DNA of 8,472 bases from Tannerella sp. oral taxon 808 (GCA_002890585.1 MIQB01000085.1:1-8472), one strand, 5' to 3'. Positions 1 through 6,313 are shown, counted from the first letter of the stretch. Numbers and translations: made by a program. The notes: generated by a model not told the origin, from the letters alone.

Positions 1-4
1 CCTC

Positions 5-70
5 GTAGGGGCGCCCCCCCCCATCATTAACAATTAATCATTGACCATTAATCATTAACAATTATCCCCT
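5..70. repeat. Truncated GC-rich repeat copy, C9 tract and AT-rich spacer
   Basis: GTAGGGGCGCCCC at 5-17 matches the outer end of the perfect inverted repeat found again at 617-712. It runs into a tract of nine C (14-22). An AT-rich stretch follows, built from ATTAATCATT and AACAATTA words (23-65), and ends just before the endolysin ATG. The endolysin gene is therefore bracketed by copies of one GC-rich element. I see no clear promoter. The spacer may simply be repeat-derived sequence. Confidence 0.55.
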
Positions 71-592
71 ATGGCCGACATCACACCCATGGGCGCCTTC
101 ATTCGGCGCTTTGAAGGCGGCTACGCCAACGACCCCGACGATCCGGGCGGACACACCATGCGCGGCGTCACCCTCGCCACCTACGAATACTACTGCCGCC
201 GCCGCGGCTACCCACGCCCCACACCCGAACGGCTGCGGGGTATCACCGACGCCGAGTGGTGGGACATCCTGCGCACCCTCTACTGGGATCGCTGGCAGGC
301 CGACCACATCCTGAACCAATCCATAGCCATGCTGCTCGTCGACTGGGTCTGGGCCTCCGGCTCGCCCGGCATACGCATCCCCCAGCGCCTGCTCGGCGTG
401 CGCGTCGACGGCCGTGTAGGCCCCCAGACGCTCCGCGCCGTGAACACCTACACCCCACAGCGCGAACTCTTCGACCGGCTCATGCAAGCCCGGGAGCAGT
501 TCATCGACGACATCTGCCGCCACCGCCCCAGCAGCCTGAAGTACCGCCGCGGCTGGCTCCGCCGGCTCCACAGTATCACCTTTGCCCCGTAA
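71..592 (+). CDS. Phage endolysin, GH108 family with C-terminal peptidoglycan-binding domain
   Basis: The 173-aa product is a muramidase-type lysozyme that would cleave peptidoglycan at the end of the phage lytic cycle. The GH108 signature is at the N-terminus: FEGGYAND at residues 14-21, with E15 as the expected catalytic acid, then PDDPGG (22-27) and GVT (32-34). The C-terminal half holds VDGRVGPQTLRAVN (112-125), typical of the PG_binding_3 domain paired with GH108, and the family's basic aromatic ending (KYRRGWLRRL, 157-166). Length is normal for the family and the ATG at 71 leaves the motif the usual distance from the start. There is no signal peptide, so export would need a holin, and none is visible nearby. 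The coding strand is strongly C-rich compared with the portal gene. Confidence 0.9.
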   Translation: MADITPMGAFIRRFEGGYANDPDDPGGHTMRGVTLATYEYYCRRRGYPRPTPERLRGITDAEWWDILRTLYWDRWQADHILNQSIAMLLVDWVWASGSPGIRIPQRLLGVRVDGRVGPQTLRAVNTYTPQRELFDRLMQAREQFIDDICRHRPSSLKYRRGWLRRLHSITFAP

Positions 593-616
593 TGCCATCG
601 GCCTCCCGGCCGGGTT

Positions 617-712
617 GTAGGGGCGCCCCTTGTGGGCGCCCACAAGGCGCATGAATACCCGGGCGCCCACAAGGGGCATGAATACCTGGGCGCCCACAAG
701 GGGCGCCCCTAC
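617..712. repeat. GC-rich repeat: 27-bp tandem units inside a perfect 25-bp inverted repeat
   Basis: The arms at 617-641 and 688-712 are exact reverse complements over 25 bp. They begin GTAGGGGCGCCCC and contain the smaller palindrome GGGCGCCC. Between them the unit GGGCGCCCACAAGG plus GCATGAATACC repeats with a 27-bp period (starts at 634, 661 and 688). The last unit switches into the closing arm. A truncated copy of the outer arm opens the window at position 5. The structure could form a very stable hairpin downstream of the endolysin stop, but it has no T tract, so I do not call it a terminator. Minus-strand ORFs across it are repeat artefacts. Confidence 0.85.
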
Positions 713-789
713 GACAATTCAACATTCCAACCCTTCAACAATTCAACATCAAACGCGGCCAAAGGCCGCCAACAATTGATTAATCGCCC
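713..789. repeat. Mosaic intergenic repeat, copy A (AACAATTCAAC words plus GC hairpin)
   Basis: The spacer is built of AACAATTCAACAT-like words and holds one perfect hairpin: GCGGCC (755-760), loop AAA, GGCCGC (764-769). The same vocabulary fills the gaps at 988-1141 and 2322-2452. It lies directly upstream of the small ORF at 790. No promoter consensus is evident. Confidence 0.6.
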
Positions 790-987
790 ATGACTCCCTA
801 TGCAGAGCCCCTCACGGAACGCCTCTTCGACCACGTGCTCTTCTCGAGCCACACGAAGGTGCGCCTCACAGACGGCCACGAATACCCTATCGAAGCCGTC
901 GACTTCGAGCGCCGACAGGTGAAGTATTACAACGGGAAAGACGTCCCCTACTGGATAGATCGGGATAAGGTTGCCGCCATCGTGTGA
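790..987 (+). CDS. Small hypothetical protein, 65 aa
   Basis: I do not recognise a family. The product is short, charged and soluble-looking, with no membrane segment or signal peptide. It reads like a small beta-rich fold: KVRLTDGHEYPIEAVDF and RRQVKYYNGKDVPYWIDRD resemble two strand-turn-strand units. The ATG at 790 is the only sensible start. The TGA is followed after one base by a GC hairpin (GGGGGC at 989-994, GCCCCC at 998-1003). Its position between the endolysin and a methyltransferase-like gene suggests an accessory prophage gene, but that is inference from context only. Confidence 0.6.
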   Translation: MTPYAEPLTERLFDHVLFSSHTKVRLTDGHEYPIEAVDFERRQVKYYNGKDVPYWIDRDKVAAIV

Positions 988-1141
988 TGGGGGCTGCGCC
1001 CCCGTTTGATGTTGAATTGTTTGCGGCCTGTCGGCCGCGTTGAGTTGTTGAACTGTTTATTCGTTCAACCTCCAACAACTAAACGAATAAACGGGGCGAA
1101 GCCCCCAACAATTCAGGGAAAGGGCGTAAGCCCTCAACAGT
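988..1141. repeat. Mosaic intergenic repeat, copy B, with five hairpins; overlaps the next ORF
   Basis: Five inverted repeats lie in tandem: GGGGGC/GCCCCC (989-1003), GCGGCC/GGCCGC (1023-1038, loop TGTC), GTTTATTCGT/ACGAATAAAC (1055-1064 and 1083-1092), GGGGC-GAA-GCCCC (1093-1105) and GGGC-GTAA-GCCC (1122-1133). AT-rich TTGTTGAATTG-type words separate them. Positions 1082-1111 are the exact reverse complement of 2349-2378 (30 bp). The ORF of the methyltransferase-like gene reads through most of this block. Confidence 0.75.
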
Positions 1142-1869
1142 TCACCCCGCCCGAGGTATACGACATCGTGCTCGGCTGGTTAGGCGAACAGGTCGACCTC
1201 GCCGGCGCCCAGATCATACGTCCCTTTTGGCCGGATACGGACTACAAACAAGTGGAATACCCCGACGGGTGCGTCGTGGTGGACAATCCGCCATTCTCGA
1301 TTTTCGCCGAGATCGTGCGGTGGTACCTCGCCCACGGCGTCCGCTTCTTCCTGTTCGCTCATCATAAGACGATATTCAATCTCGATGCGCCCTACACGCG
1401 CATCGTTTGCGGCGCGGATGTGACCTTCGAGAACGGCGCTGTAGTCAAAACCGGCTTTGTCAGCAACCTATTCGGCGACACGCTGGCCATGTCCGTGCCC
1501 GACCTCTACGAGCGCCTAAAAGCGGCCGAATACAAAAAGAAACCTTTGCCGCCGCGCTACAGCTACCCCGCGCACGTACTCACCTTTTCCAGCCTCTCGC
1601 GCTGCGCCGTTCATGGCGTCGCCATCTCGATCCCTCGCAGCGAGGCCGCGTTTGTCCGCCGTTTGGATAGCCAGCAGGCGGCGAAAAAAGCCATCTACGG
1701 CAGCGGCTTCCTGCTGTCCGATAGGCAGGCCGCCCGTATGGAAGCTGCCCTCCTCGAGGCCGACCGCCATAAAGCGGAAAAAGCCGCCCAGGAGATCGAA
1801 GCACATGTGTGGGCGATCTCCGACCGCGAGCGCGAAATCATTGCCCAGCTGAGCGCCGGGCAGGCTTAG
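1009..1869 (+). CDS. Divergent DNPPF-motif adenine methyltransferase-like protein
   Basis: The key feature is VVVDNPPFSIF, with DNPPF at residues 92-96. This matches catalytic motif IV of N6-adenine DNA methyltransferases such as the EcoRI-methylase-like and phage families. Residues 71-79 (RPFWPDTDY) may be a degenerate form of the cofactor-binding motif I, but the usual FxGxG is absent, so activity is doubtful. The C-terminus (about 236-285) is charged and probably a helical coiled coil. No restriction endonuclease or specificity gene is adjacent, so a phage modification role would be likelier than a restriction system. The start is odd: every ATG, GTG or TTG ahead of the conserved part (TTG 1006, ATG 1009, TTG 1045 and 1048) lies inside repeat copy B, so at least 30 residues would be repeat-encoded. 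The gene may have lost its native 5' end. Confidence 0.6.
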   Translation: MLNCLRPVGRVELLNCLFVQPPTTKRINGAKPPTIQGKGVSPQQFTPPEVYDIVLGWLGEQVDLAGAQIIRPFWPDTDYKQVEYPDGCVVVDNPPFSIFAEIVRWYLAHGVRFFLFAHHKTIFNLDAPYTRIVCGADVTFENGAVVKTGFVSNLFGDTLAMSVPDLYERLKAAEYKKKPLPPRYSYPAHVLTFSSLSRCAVHGVAISIPRSEAAFVRRLDSQQAAKKAIYGSGFLLSDRQAARMEAALLEADRHKAEKAAQEIEAHVWAISDREREIIAQLSAGQA

Positions 1870-1870
1870 T

Positions 1871-1900
1871 TTTTCACTTTTCGTTTTTCACTTCTTCCCC
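1871..1900. repeat. Pyrimidine-rich spacer with repeated TTTTTCACTT word
   Basis: The gap before the DUF1320 gene contains TTTTTCACTTTTCG followed by TTTTTCACTTCTTCCCCC, two near copies of a ten-base word. It has no Shine-Dalgarno site. It differs from the mosaic repeats in the other gaps, so each phage gene here is preceded by its own kind of simple repeat. Confidence 0.45.
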
Positions 1901-1901
1901 C

Positions 1902-2321
1902 ATGTTTCTGACCGTCGACGAACTTTATACCCACCTGCACGACGAGACGGTGGCCGTCATTAGCCGCGACACGGAGGCCATACCCGTGGCCGCCATCGAT
2001 GCTGCCATTGCCGAGGCCAAAAGCTACTTGCATGACTTCGACACGGCTGCCATTTTCTCGGCTGAGGGTGAGGCGCGCAATGCGCTGTTGCTGCTATTTG
2101 TCAAAGACATTGCCGTGTGGCACTTTGTGAACCTCGGGAATGCCTGCATCGATATGGAACTGCGCGAAAAGCGCTACGACAGTGCCATCGCGTGGCTCCG
2201 CCTCGTGCAAAAGGGTGATCTCTCGCCCGACCTCCCCCCGCGCACCACTGAGCCCGGCAATGAATCGCCGATCGGAAAGATCCATTTCGGCAGCAACCCC
2301 AAACGCGGCCAGCACTTTTAA
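1902..2321 (+). CDS. DUF1320 family protein (phage Mu gp36-like)
   Basis: The 139-aa product matches the Bacteroidetes version of DUF1320, the Mu gp36-like virion-associated family. Visible features are the N-terminal helix FLTVDELYTHL, the central KDIAVWHFVNL segment, the EKRYDSAIAWLRLVQKG helix and a proline-rich turn (DLPPR) near the end. The family is thought to act in head-tail assembly. I chose the ATG at 1902 over an in-frame upstream start at 1809, because the extra residues would overlap the preceding gene and do not look like the family. In Bacteroidetes Mu-like prophages this gene commonly sits just before the DUF935 portal, as here. Mu itself has gp36 after the major capsid gene. 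Confidence 0.85.
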   Translation: MFLTVDELYTHLHDETVAVISRDTEAIPVAAIDAAIAEAKSYLHDFDTAAIFSAEGEARNALLLLFVKDIAVWHFVNLGNACIDMELREKRYDSAIAWLRLVQKGDLSPDLPPRTTEPGNESPIGKIHFGSNPKRGQHF

Positions 2322-2452
2322 GCTGTTTAGGCCTTGCGGCCTGTTTAGTTGTTGGGGGCTTCGCCCCGTTTATTCGTTGAATTGTTCAACAACTAAACAA
2401 CTAAACAATTCAACAATTCAACATCAATTAAACCCCGATTAAACGCCATTTA
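2322..2452. repeat. Mosaic intergenic repeat, copy C, with inverted 30-bp match to copy B
   Basis: The block begins right after the DUF1320 stop. It holds AGGCC-TTGC-GGCCT (2329-2342) and GGGGC-TTC-GCCCC (2355-2367), then alternating AACAACTAAAC and AACAATTCAAC words up to about 2425. Positions 2349-2378 repeat 1082-1111 exactly in the opposite orientation. None of the hairpins is followed by a clear T tract, though they could still act as weak terminators or RNA-processing sites. Confidence 0.75.
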
Positions 2453-2599
2453 ATGAGCAATAAAATGAAGCATAAACAGGCCGCCGCTGGCCCCATCTCT
2501 ACGCAGATCATCGTGCAGCCCGTGGTGCGTACCGTGCACGATGTGGCATCGTGGCGCTCCGCCCTCAAGCCTGGCTCAGGGTGTCTCATAAATGGATGA
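2453..2599 (+). pseudogene. Detached N-terminus of the DUF935 portal protein, cut off by a MITE-like insertion
   Basis: From the ATG at 2453 (alternative ATG 2465) the frame reads about 42 residues typical of a DUF935 N-terminus, including ISTQIIVQPVVRTVHDVASW and RSALK. It then enters the inserted element and stops at TGA 2597-2599. The frame is the same as that of the large downstream ORF. Joining codon 2576-2578 (TCA) to 2705-2707 (GGT) gives a continuous reading ALKPGS then GNRTKLYDLY, which is how this family normally runs. The peptide alone should have no function. Confidence 0.8.
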
Positions 2600-2703
2600 A
2601 GTGCAAGGCGTCCGAGACCGAAGGCTTTAGGGAGCATACCTTAGTATGTGACCGAGCCGGAGTGTCGAAGGCAACGCTGCAATTCGCCATTTATGAGGCA
2701 GCC
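2581..2703. mobile_element. MITE-like palindromic element inserted in the portal gene
   Basis: The termini are TGTCTCATAAATGG (2582-2595) and, inverted, TGCCTCATAAATGG (2687-2700), 13 of 14 identical. The homology decays inward but continues (GAAGTGCA against GAATTGCA). The centre is a small hairpin, CATAC-CTTA-GTATG (2635-2648), so the whole element could fold as one long imperfect hairpin. AGG flanks both sides (2578-2580, 2704-2706) and is the likely target duplication; the exact ends are uncertain by one to three bases. It has no transposase, so mobility would need one from an IS with similar ends elsewhere. Element plus one AGG is 126 bp, a multiple of three, but it brings in-frame stops TGA (2597) and TAG (2642). 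Confidence 0.8.
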
Positions 2704-5194
2704 AGGTAACCGCACGAAGCTCTACGACCTATATAGCGACATCCTGCTGGATGGCGTGCTTGCCGACGCCATCGATAAACGTATCGACGCTGTCAAAGAC
2801 GCCGATCTGTCGTTTACGATCGACAACAAAGACGTCGATGTGATGTATGATTTGATGGATACGGTCGAGTTCGAGGAGCTGATCGGCGAGATTATGATGG
2901 CCAAATTCTGGGGTATCTCCGTCGACGAGTTCGACTTTGACGAGGAGCACACCTTCCGCTTTACGTCCATCAATCGGAAGCACATCCGCCCGAAGTTGAA
3001 AGAGATCGTAAGGCAGCAGACGGACGACCGCGGCATCTCCTACGCCGGCGATGATCGGGTGATCCAGTGGGGCAAAGACGACGACCTCGGGCTACTGCTG
3101 AAGGTCTCGCCACTGGTCATCTACAAACGCGGCGGGTTTGGCGACTGGGCGCAGTTTGTCGAGCTGTTCGGCATGCCCCTTCGCATCGGCAAATACAGCG
3201 CAATGGACGAGGCCAGCCGCCGCGAACTGATCCGTGCCTTCGAGACGGCCGGATCGGCGCCCTATCTCGTTATCCCCAAAGAGACGGAGGCCACGCAGGA
3301 AGCCAACGCCTCATCCGGAAACGGGCTTCTATATAAAGAGTTCCGGCAGGCCTGCACGGAGGAGATTCTGATCACCATACTGGGGCAGACGATGACCACC
3401 GTAGATGGCAGTTCGCTGGCGCAAGGGCAAGTGCACATGGCTGTACAAGAAAAGAAGCACCGCGCCGATAGGCGTTTCGTGGAGCGCATGCTCAATCGCT
3501 ATTTCGTGCCGATGCTCATCCGCCGCGGCTATCCGATCACCGGTGGGAAGTTCCGCTACATGGATGCCAAACGTGAGCTCGAGGTGCCCGAAATCGTTCA
3601 ACTCTCGGACATCCTACCCATCCCGCAAAGCTACCTGCATGAAAAGTACAACATCCCCCTGCCCGAGCCCGGCGAACCCATCGCCCGCCGGCAGGCGCAG
3701 CCGCTGTTTGGCGTGCCCGAGGGGGACAGTGAGGGAGATGAAACGGACGAAGAAACCGCCCCCGACAAGGACAAAGCAGACGCCCCCGCGCCTGACAAAA
3801 AGGCATCGGAGGGCGATGCGCCGACGGGCGGCAAAGTGAAACATGCGGATCGCGGCAACCTTTTTTCCCGGGTGCTCGATTTTTTCGTCCCCGCCCGGTC
3901 ATCCGGCCGGGCGACATCCAACATCCTCACACTCTCGGAGGCCACCCTTGCGGATGCCCTGATCCGGCAGACGATTGAGACAAAGGGCCGCGCTTATTTC
4001 AGCGCCGACCTGTTTGCCTACACGCACACGGAGCTCATCCGCGGACTGCGAAAGGGCTATCGCCGTGCAGACGTTCGGCTGGCCGACGGTGGCTTTGTCT
4101 ACAATGCCAATGATGATGCCTACCTCGTGGCCTTGGAGCAAAACTTGTTTCATTTCTCAGCAGCCAAAACGCTGGCTGAGGTGAACGAGTTGAACCGCCT
4201 GTTCCGCGAGAGCAAAGGCTTTAACGACTTCCGGAAGAAGGCCAAGGGGGTGACGAAAGTCTTTAATGAGCAATGGCTGCGCACGGAGTACGGCACGGCC
4301 GTTTCCGTGGCCGAATCTGCCAGCACCTACCGGCGATTACTGGCGCAGGCAAACGTCTTTCCCTTTTGGGAATACCGCACCGTGGGCGATAACCGCGTAA
4401 GGCAAGAGCATCGCGATTTGGAGGGGCTGATCCTCCCGACGGACGACCCGCGCTGGAAAAAGATCATGCCGCCCAATGGGTGGAACTGCCGGTGCTACAT
4501 CGTTCCAAAAATGGCACACGAGGGGGAAAACATCGACTTCGATGCAATGCAACAGCAGTGCGATGCTTACCTCGATTCTAACGAATGGAAGCGATGCGAG
4601 GCGCAGGGCTTTGGCATCAATCGGGCGGACGTGGCCGAGGTGTTTACGGCTGATCAGATGTATATCCGCAAGTTTCCGGACATGTCAAGCAAGACGCTCG
4701 AACAGATCACCCCGCGCGAATGGGGCGTCGGCGAATCCATCGACACGCTAAAGCGGGAGGCGGAGAGCGAGGTGCCTAAATACGAGGGCTCGGCGGAAGC
4801 GTGGTTCGAGGCCAATAAGGTAGTCGAGGCGGGCACGGAGCTGTTAAAAGTGAAAGACTATGCCGGCCGTGTATGGCAGATGGGGAAAGAAGGATTCATT
4901 GCGCATGCGAGTGATAAATACAAGAAGAGGGCTTTCCGAACGCAATACTTGAATGCCATTCGGGACGTAGCCGCTGAGCCCGACGAGGTGTGGCTTGGCC
5001 GGGAGCGGAAAGACCGAATCAATAAGGTAAAGGCTTTGGACAATTATGTAATGATTAAGTACTACAAAGACGAGGCGATCGCCGTAACTGGGAAAGTGGA
5101 GCGGGCGAAGCTGACGCTGAAATCATGGTATGTGCTAAGGGATAAAGCACCGCGCCGTGGGTTGCTGATCCGGAAACGTCCGAAAACAAAATAA
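2648..5194 (+). CDS. Portal (DUF935) - Mu F-like head morphogenesis - toxin-like nuclease fusion, 5' end disrupted
   Basis: The ORF gives up to 848 aa. Residues 20-345 match DUF935 (Mu gp29-type portal, the DNA channel of the capsid): LYDLYSDILLDGVLADAIDKRIDAV near the start, then a body rich in portal-type helices. Residues 357-400 are an acidic, proline-containing linker. Residues about 430-640 are the Mu F/gp30 minor-head domain, with DNRVRQEH (581-588) and the hallmark GWNCRCY (611-617). The end (about 690-845) resembles PBECR-type nuclease domains fused to phage head proteins: DEVWLG (779-784), YVMIKYYKD (800-808), KSW (825-827) and RRGLLIRK (836-843). The start is a problem. GTG 2648 lies within the inserted element, as does the other in-frame candidate, ATG 2693. 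If translated, the protein lacks its native first 42 residues. Confidence 0.85.
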   Translation: MTEPECRRQRCNSPFMRQPGNRTKLYDLYSDILLDGVLADAIDKRIDAVKDADLSFTIDNKDVDVMYDLMDTVEFEELIGEIMMAKFWGISVDEFDFDEEHTFRFTSINRKHIRPKLKEIVRQQTDDRGISYAGDDRVIQWGKDDDLGLLLKVSPLVIYKRGGFGDWAQFVELFGMPLRIGKYSAMDEASRRELIRAFETAGSAPYLVIPKETEATQEANASSGNGLLYKEFRQACTEEILITILGQTMTTVDGSSLAQGQVHMAVQEKKHRADRRFVERMLNRYFVPMLIRRGYPITGGKFRYMDAKRELEVPEIVQLSDILPIPQSYLHEKYNIPLPEPGEPIARRQAQPLFGVPEGDSEGDETDEETAPDKDKADAPAPDKKASEGDAPTGGKVKHADRGNLFSRVLDFFVPARSSGRATSNILTLSEATLADALIRQTIETKGRAYFSADLFAYTHTELIRGLRKGYRRADVRLADGGFVYNANDDAYLVALEQNLFHFSAAKTLAEVNELNRLFRESKGFNDFRKKAKGVTKVFNEQWLRTEYGTAVSVAESASTYRRLLAQANVFPFWEYRTVGDNRVRQEHRDLEGLILPTDDPRWKKIMPPNGWNCRCYIVPKMAHEGENIDFDAMQQQCDAYLDSNEWKRCEAQGFGINRADVAEVFTADQMYIRKFPDMSSKTLEQITPREWGVGESIDTLKREAESEVPKYEGSAEAWFEANKVVEAGTELLKVKDYAGRVWQMGKEGFIAHASDKYKKRAFRTQYLNAIRDVAAEPDEVWLGRERKDRINKVKALDNYVMIKYYKDEAIAVTGKVERAKLTLKSWYVLRDKAPRRGLLIRKRPKTK

Positions 5195-5214
5195 GCCGGA
5201 TCGCTCCGGCTTAT
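5191..5214. other. Perfect hairpin overlapping the fusion-gene stop codon
   Basis: ATAAGCCGGA (5191-5200), loop TCGC, TCCGGCTTAT (5205-5214) form a perfect 10-bp stem. The TAA stop of the portal fusion (5192-5194) is inside the left arm, and the ATG of a possible small ORF (5213) begins in the right arm. No T tract follows on the + strand, so it is not a standard terminator. It could slow ribosomes, protect an mRNA end, or limit read-through to the next genes. Confidence 0.7.
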
Positions 5215-5332
5215 GGGGATTGTAAGCGATTGGCGCTGTTATTATCCAGCCGGCAAAAGCCCCACCATCCCCGAGGAACCTATAGCCTTACTCCGCCATC
5301 GCGAACTTCGACGCAAAAATACAACGGAATAG
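5213..5332 (+). CDS. Possible small protein, 39 aa
   Basis: ATG 5213 opens a 39-residue frame that ends at TAG 5330-5332, 14 bases before the gpG-like ATG. The product begins MGIVSDWRCYYPAGKSPTIP and ends in a basic stretch (RHRELRRKN). I do not recognise it. The codon content looks natural, and the spacing fits a gene between the portal fusion and the gpG gene, a place where small phage proteins often sit. It is too short to be confident. An alternative reading is the 5' extension of the gpG frame (from 5230), which looks less protein-like. Confidence 0.35.
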   Translation: MGIVSDWRCYYPAGKSPTIPEEPIALLRHRELRRKNTTE

Positions 5333-5346
5333 AAAAGTACAAGCAT

Positions 5347-5850
5347 ATGGAATTGGAAGAGTTCGGGGATTATCTGAAGGCACTGCCGGCGAAGATTGAA
5401 AGCGCTGCGCCTGCCGTTGTGGCCGAAACGGCCGTGGAATACTACAAAGAGCGTTTCAAGGAAAAGGCCTTCGATGGGGCGCCGTGGGTGCCCGGGCGGC
5501 CGAAAAAGAGCGGCTCCCTGTTGGTGCAAAGCGGCAATCTGATGAATAGTATTCGCCCCGACTATGTGGGGCCGGATAAGGTCATCATCTCAGCCGGCAA
5601 TGCCCAAGTGCCCTACGCCAAAGTTCACAACGAGGGATTCGAGGGAGATGTGGCCGTAAAGTCCTACGTGCGCAGCACGAAGAAGGGACAAGCGAGCAAG
5701 AAAGAGAAAGATGCGGGCGATGCCCCGGGCACTGTAAAGGCGCACACGCGCCACATGAAAATCCCCCAGCGGCAATTCATGGGCGATGCCCGAGAGCTAT
5801 CCGACCGCATCAAAGACCGCCTGAATGCGGCCATCAGTAGCATCCTGTAA
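5347..5850 (+). CDS. Phage virion morphogenesis protein (Mu gpG-like / tail S family)
   Basis: The 167-aa product matches the Mu gpG-type virion morphogenesis family, linked to head assembly and head-tail joining. The typical signals are in order: FDGAPWVPG (42-50), LLVQSGNLMNSI (58-69), PYAKVHNEG (89-97), a lysine-rich loop (about 110-122), and IPQRQFMGDA (139-148) followed by a terminal amphipathic helix. I start it at ATG 5347. The frame is open back to 5230, but those 39 extra codons are low-complexity, precede the family's normal N-terminal helix and overlap another small frame. It follows the Mu F domain as in Mu (F then G), which supports the call. The gene downstream starts 16 bases after its stop, so the two are probably co-transcribed. 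Confidence 0.85.
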   Translation: MELEEFGDYLKALPAKIESAAPAVVAETAVEYYKERFKEKAFDGAPWVPGRPKKSGSLLVQSGNLMNSIRPDYVGPDKVIISAGNAQVPYAKVHNEGFEGDVAVKSYVRSTKKGQASKKEKDAGDAPGTVKAHTRHMKIPQRQFMGDARELSDRIKDRLNAAISSIL

Positions 5851-5866
5851 CGAATGAGATAAAGAC

Positions 5867-6313
5867 ATGAATAAAGAACTGTTTGTTGCCTTGTGCGATC
5901 ACATCGGGCGCAGTGTGCCCGAAATCCGTTTTATAGACTTCGACCGCGGGCAGCTGAGCGCATCCAGCGAGCGTCCGCCGGTGGACTGGCCCTGCTGCCT
6001 GCTGAGCATCGATTACACGAATTGCCGTGACCTCGCCGTGGAAGAGAATACGCAATTAGTGATGGCCGACATCACCCTGCGTGTGGCTTTCCCCCCAGCT
6101 GGCGAAACGCATAACCACGCCCCCGCAGGGGTACGCAACACGGCTTTGCAGATGCTCGACACGGTGGAAAAGCTGCATGATGCCCTCCAAGGCGAAACGC
6201 TGGGCGATACGGTGTCCGCACTCAGCCGCAGCCGCGCCACGATGCAGACACGCAGCAATCGGATCGTCGTGTTCAACCTGACCTATTCGACGACCTTCCA
6301 AGAAGTGAAATAG
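5867..6313 (+). CDS. Putative phage tail completion/terminator-like protein
   Basis: The 148-aa product starts MNKELFVALCDHI and has the layout of small head-tail or tail-terminator proteins found after gpG in Bacteroidetes phages: an N-terminal helix, then VPEIRFIDFDRGQL (17-30), RPPVDWPCCLLSI (36-48), a beta strand (MADITLRVAF), a helix (NTALQMLDTVEKLHDAL) and a final strand (RIVVFNLTYSTTF). There is no catalytic motif, signal peptide or membrane segment. The role is inferred from size, fold pattern and position. It is the last recognisable phage gene. Only 51 bases separate its stop from the intron, and no sheath, tube or tape-measure gene follows. Confidence 0.6.
   Translation: MNKELFVALCDHIGRSVPEIRFIDFDRGQLSASSERPPVDWPCCLLSIDYTNCRDLAVEENTQLVMADITLRVAFPPAGETHNHAPAGVRNTALQMLDTVEKLHDALQGETLGDTVSALSRSRATMQTRSNRIVVFNLTYSTTFQEVK

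Noticed and set aside
62..699. Long minus-strand ORFs (211 and 83 aa) opposite the endolysin and through the tandem repeat
   Set aside because: They mirror the GC-rich endolysin frame and the 27-bp repeat. The repeated VGAxxFM peptides are direct translations of the repeat, and the opposite strand has a clear GH108 protein.
634..712. CRISPR-like array (27-bp units)
   Set aside because: The units are contiguous with no variable spacers, the copy number is under three, there are no cas genes, and the whole lies within a larger inverted repeat.
1009..1869. Restriction-modification system
   Set aside because: Only a divergent methyltransferase-like motif is present. No endonuclease, specificity subunit or defence partner lies nearby.
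1809..1901. Upstream start for the DUF1320 gene at ATG 1809
   Set aside because: It would overlap the previous gene by 61 bases and add 31 residues that include the translated pyrimidine-rich spacer, unlike the family N-terminus.
988..2452. Integron-like gene cassettes separated by attC sites
   Set aside because: The gaps lack attC core sites and the paired-box layout, the hairpins are short and GC-only, and no integron integrase is present.
5230..5346. N-terminal extension of the gpG-like protein from 5230
   Set aside because: It needs a non-ATG start, gives a low-complexity Ser/Pro/Thr-rich leader and overlaps another small frame. The family's helix starts at ATG 5347.
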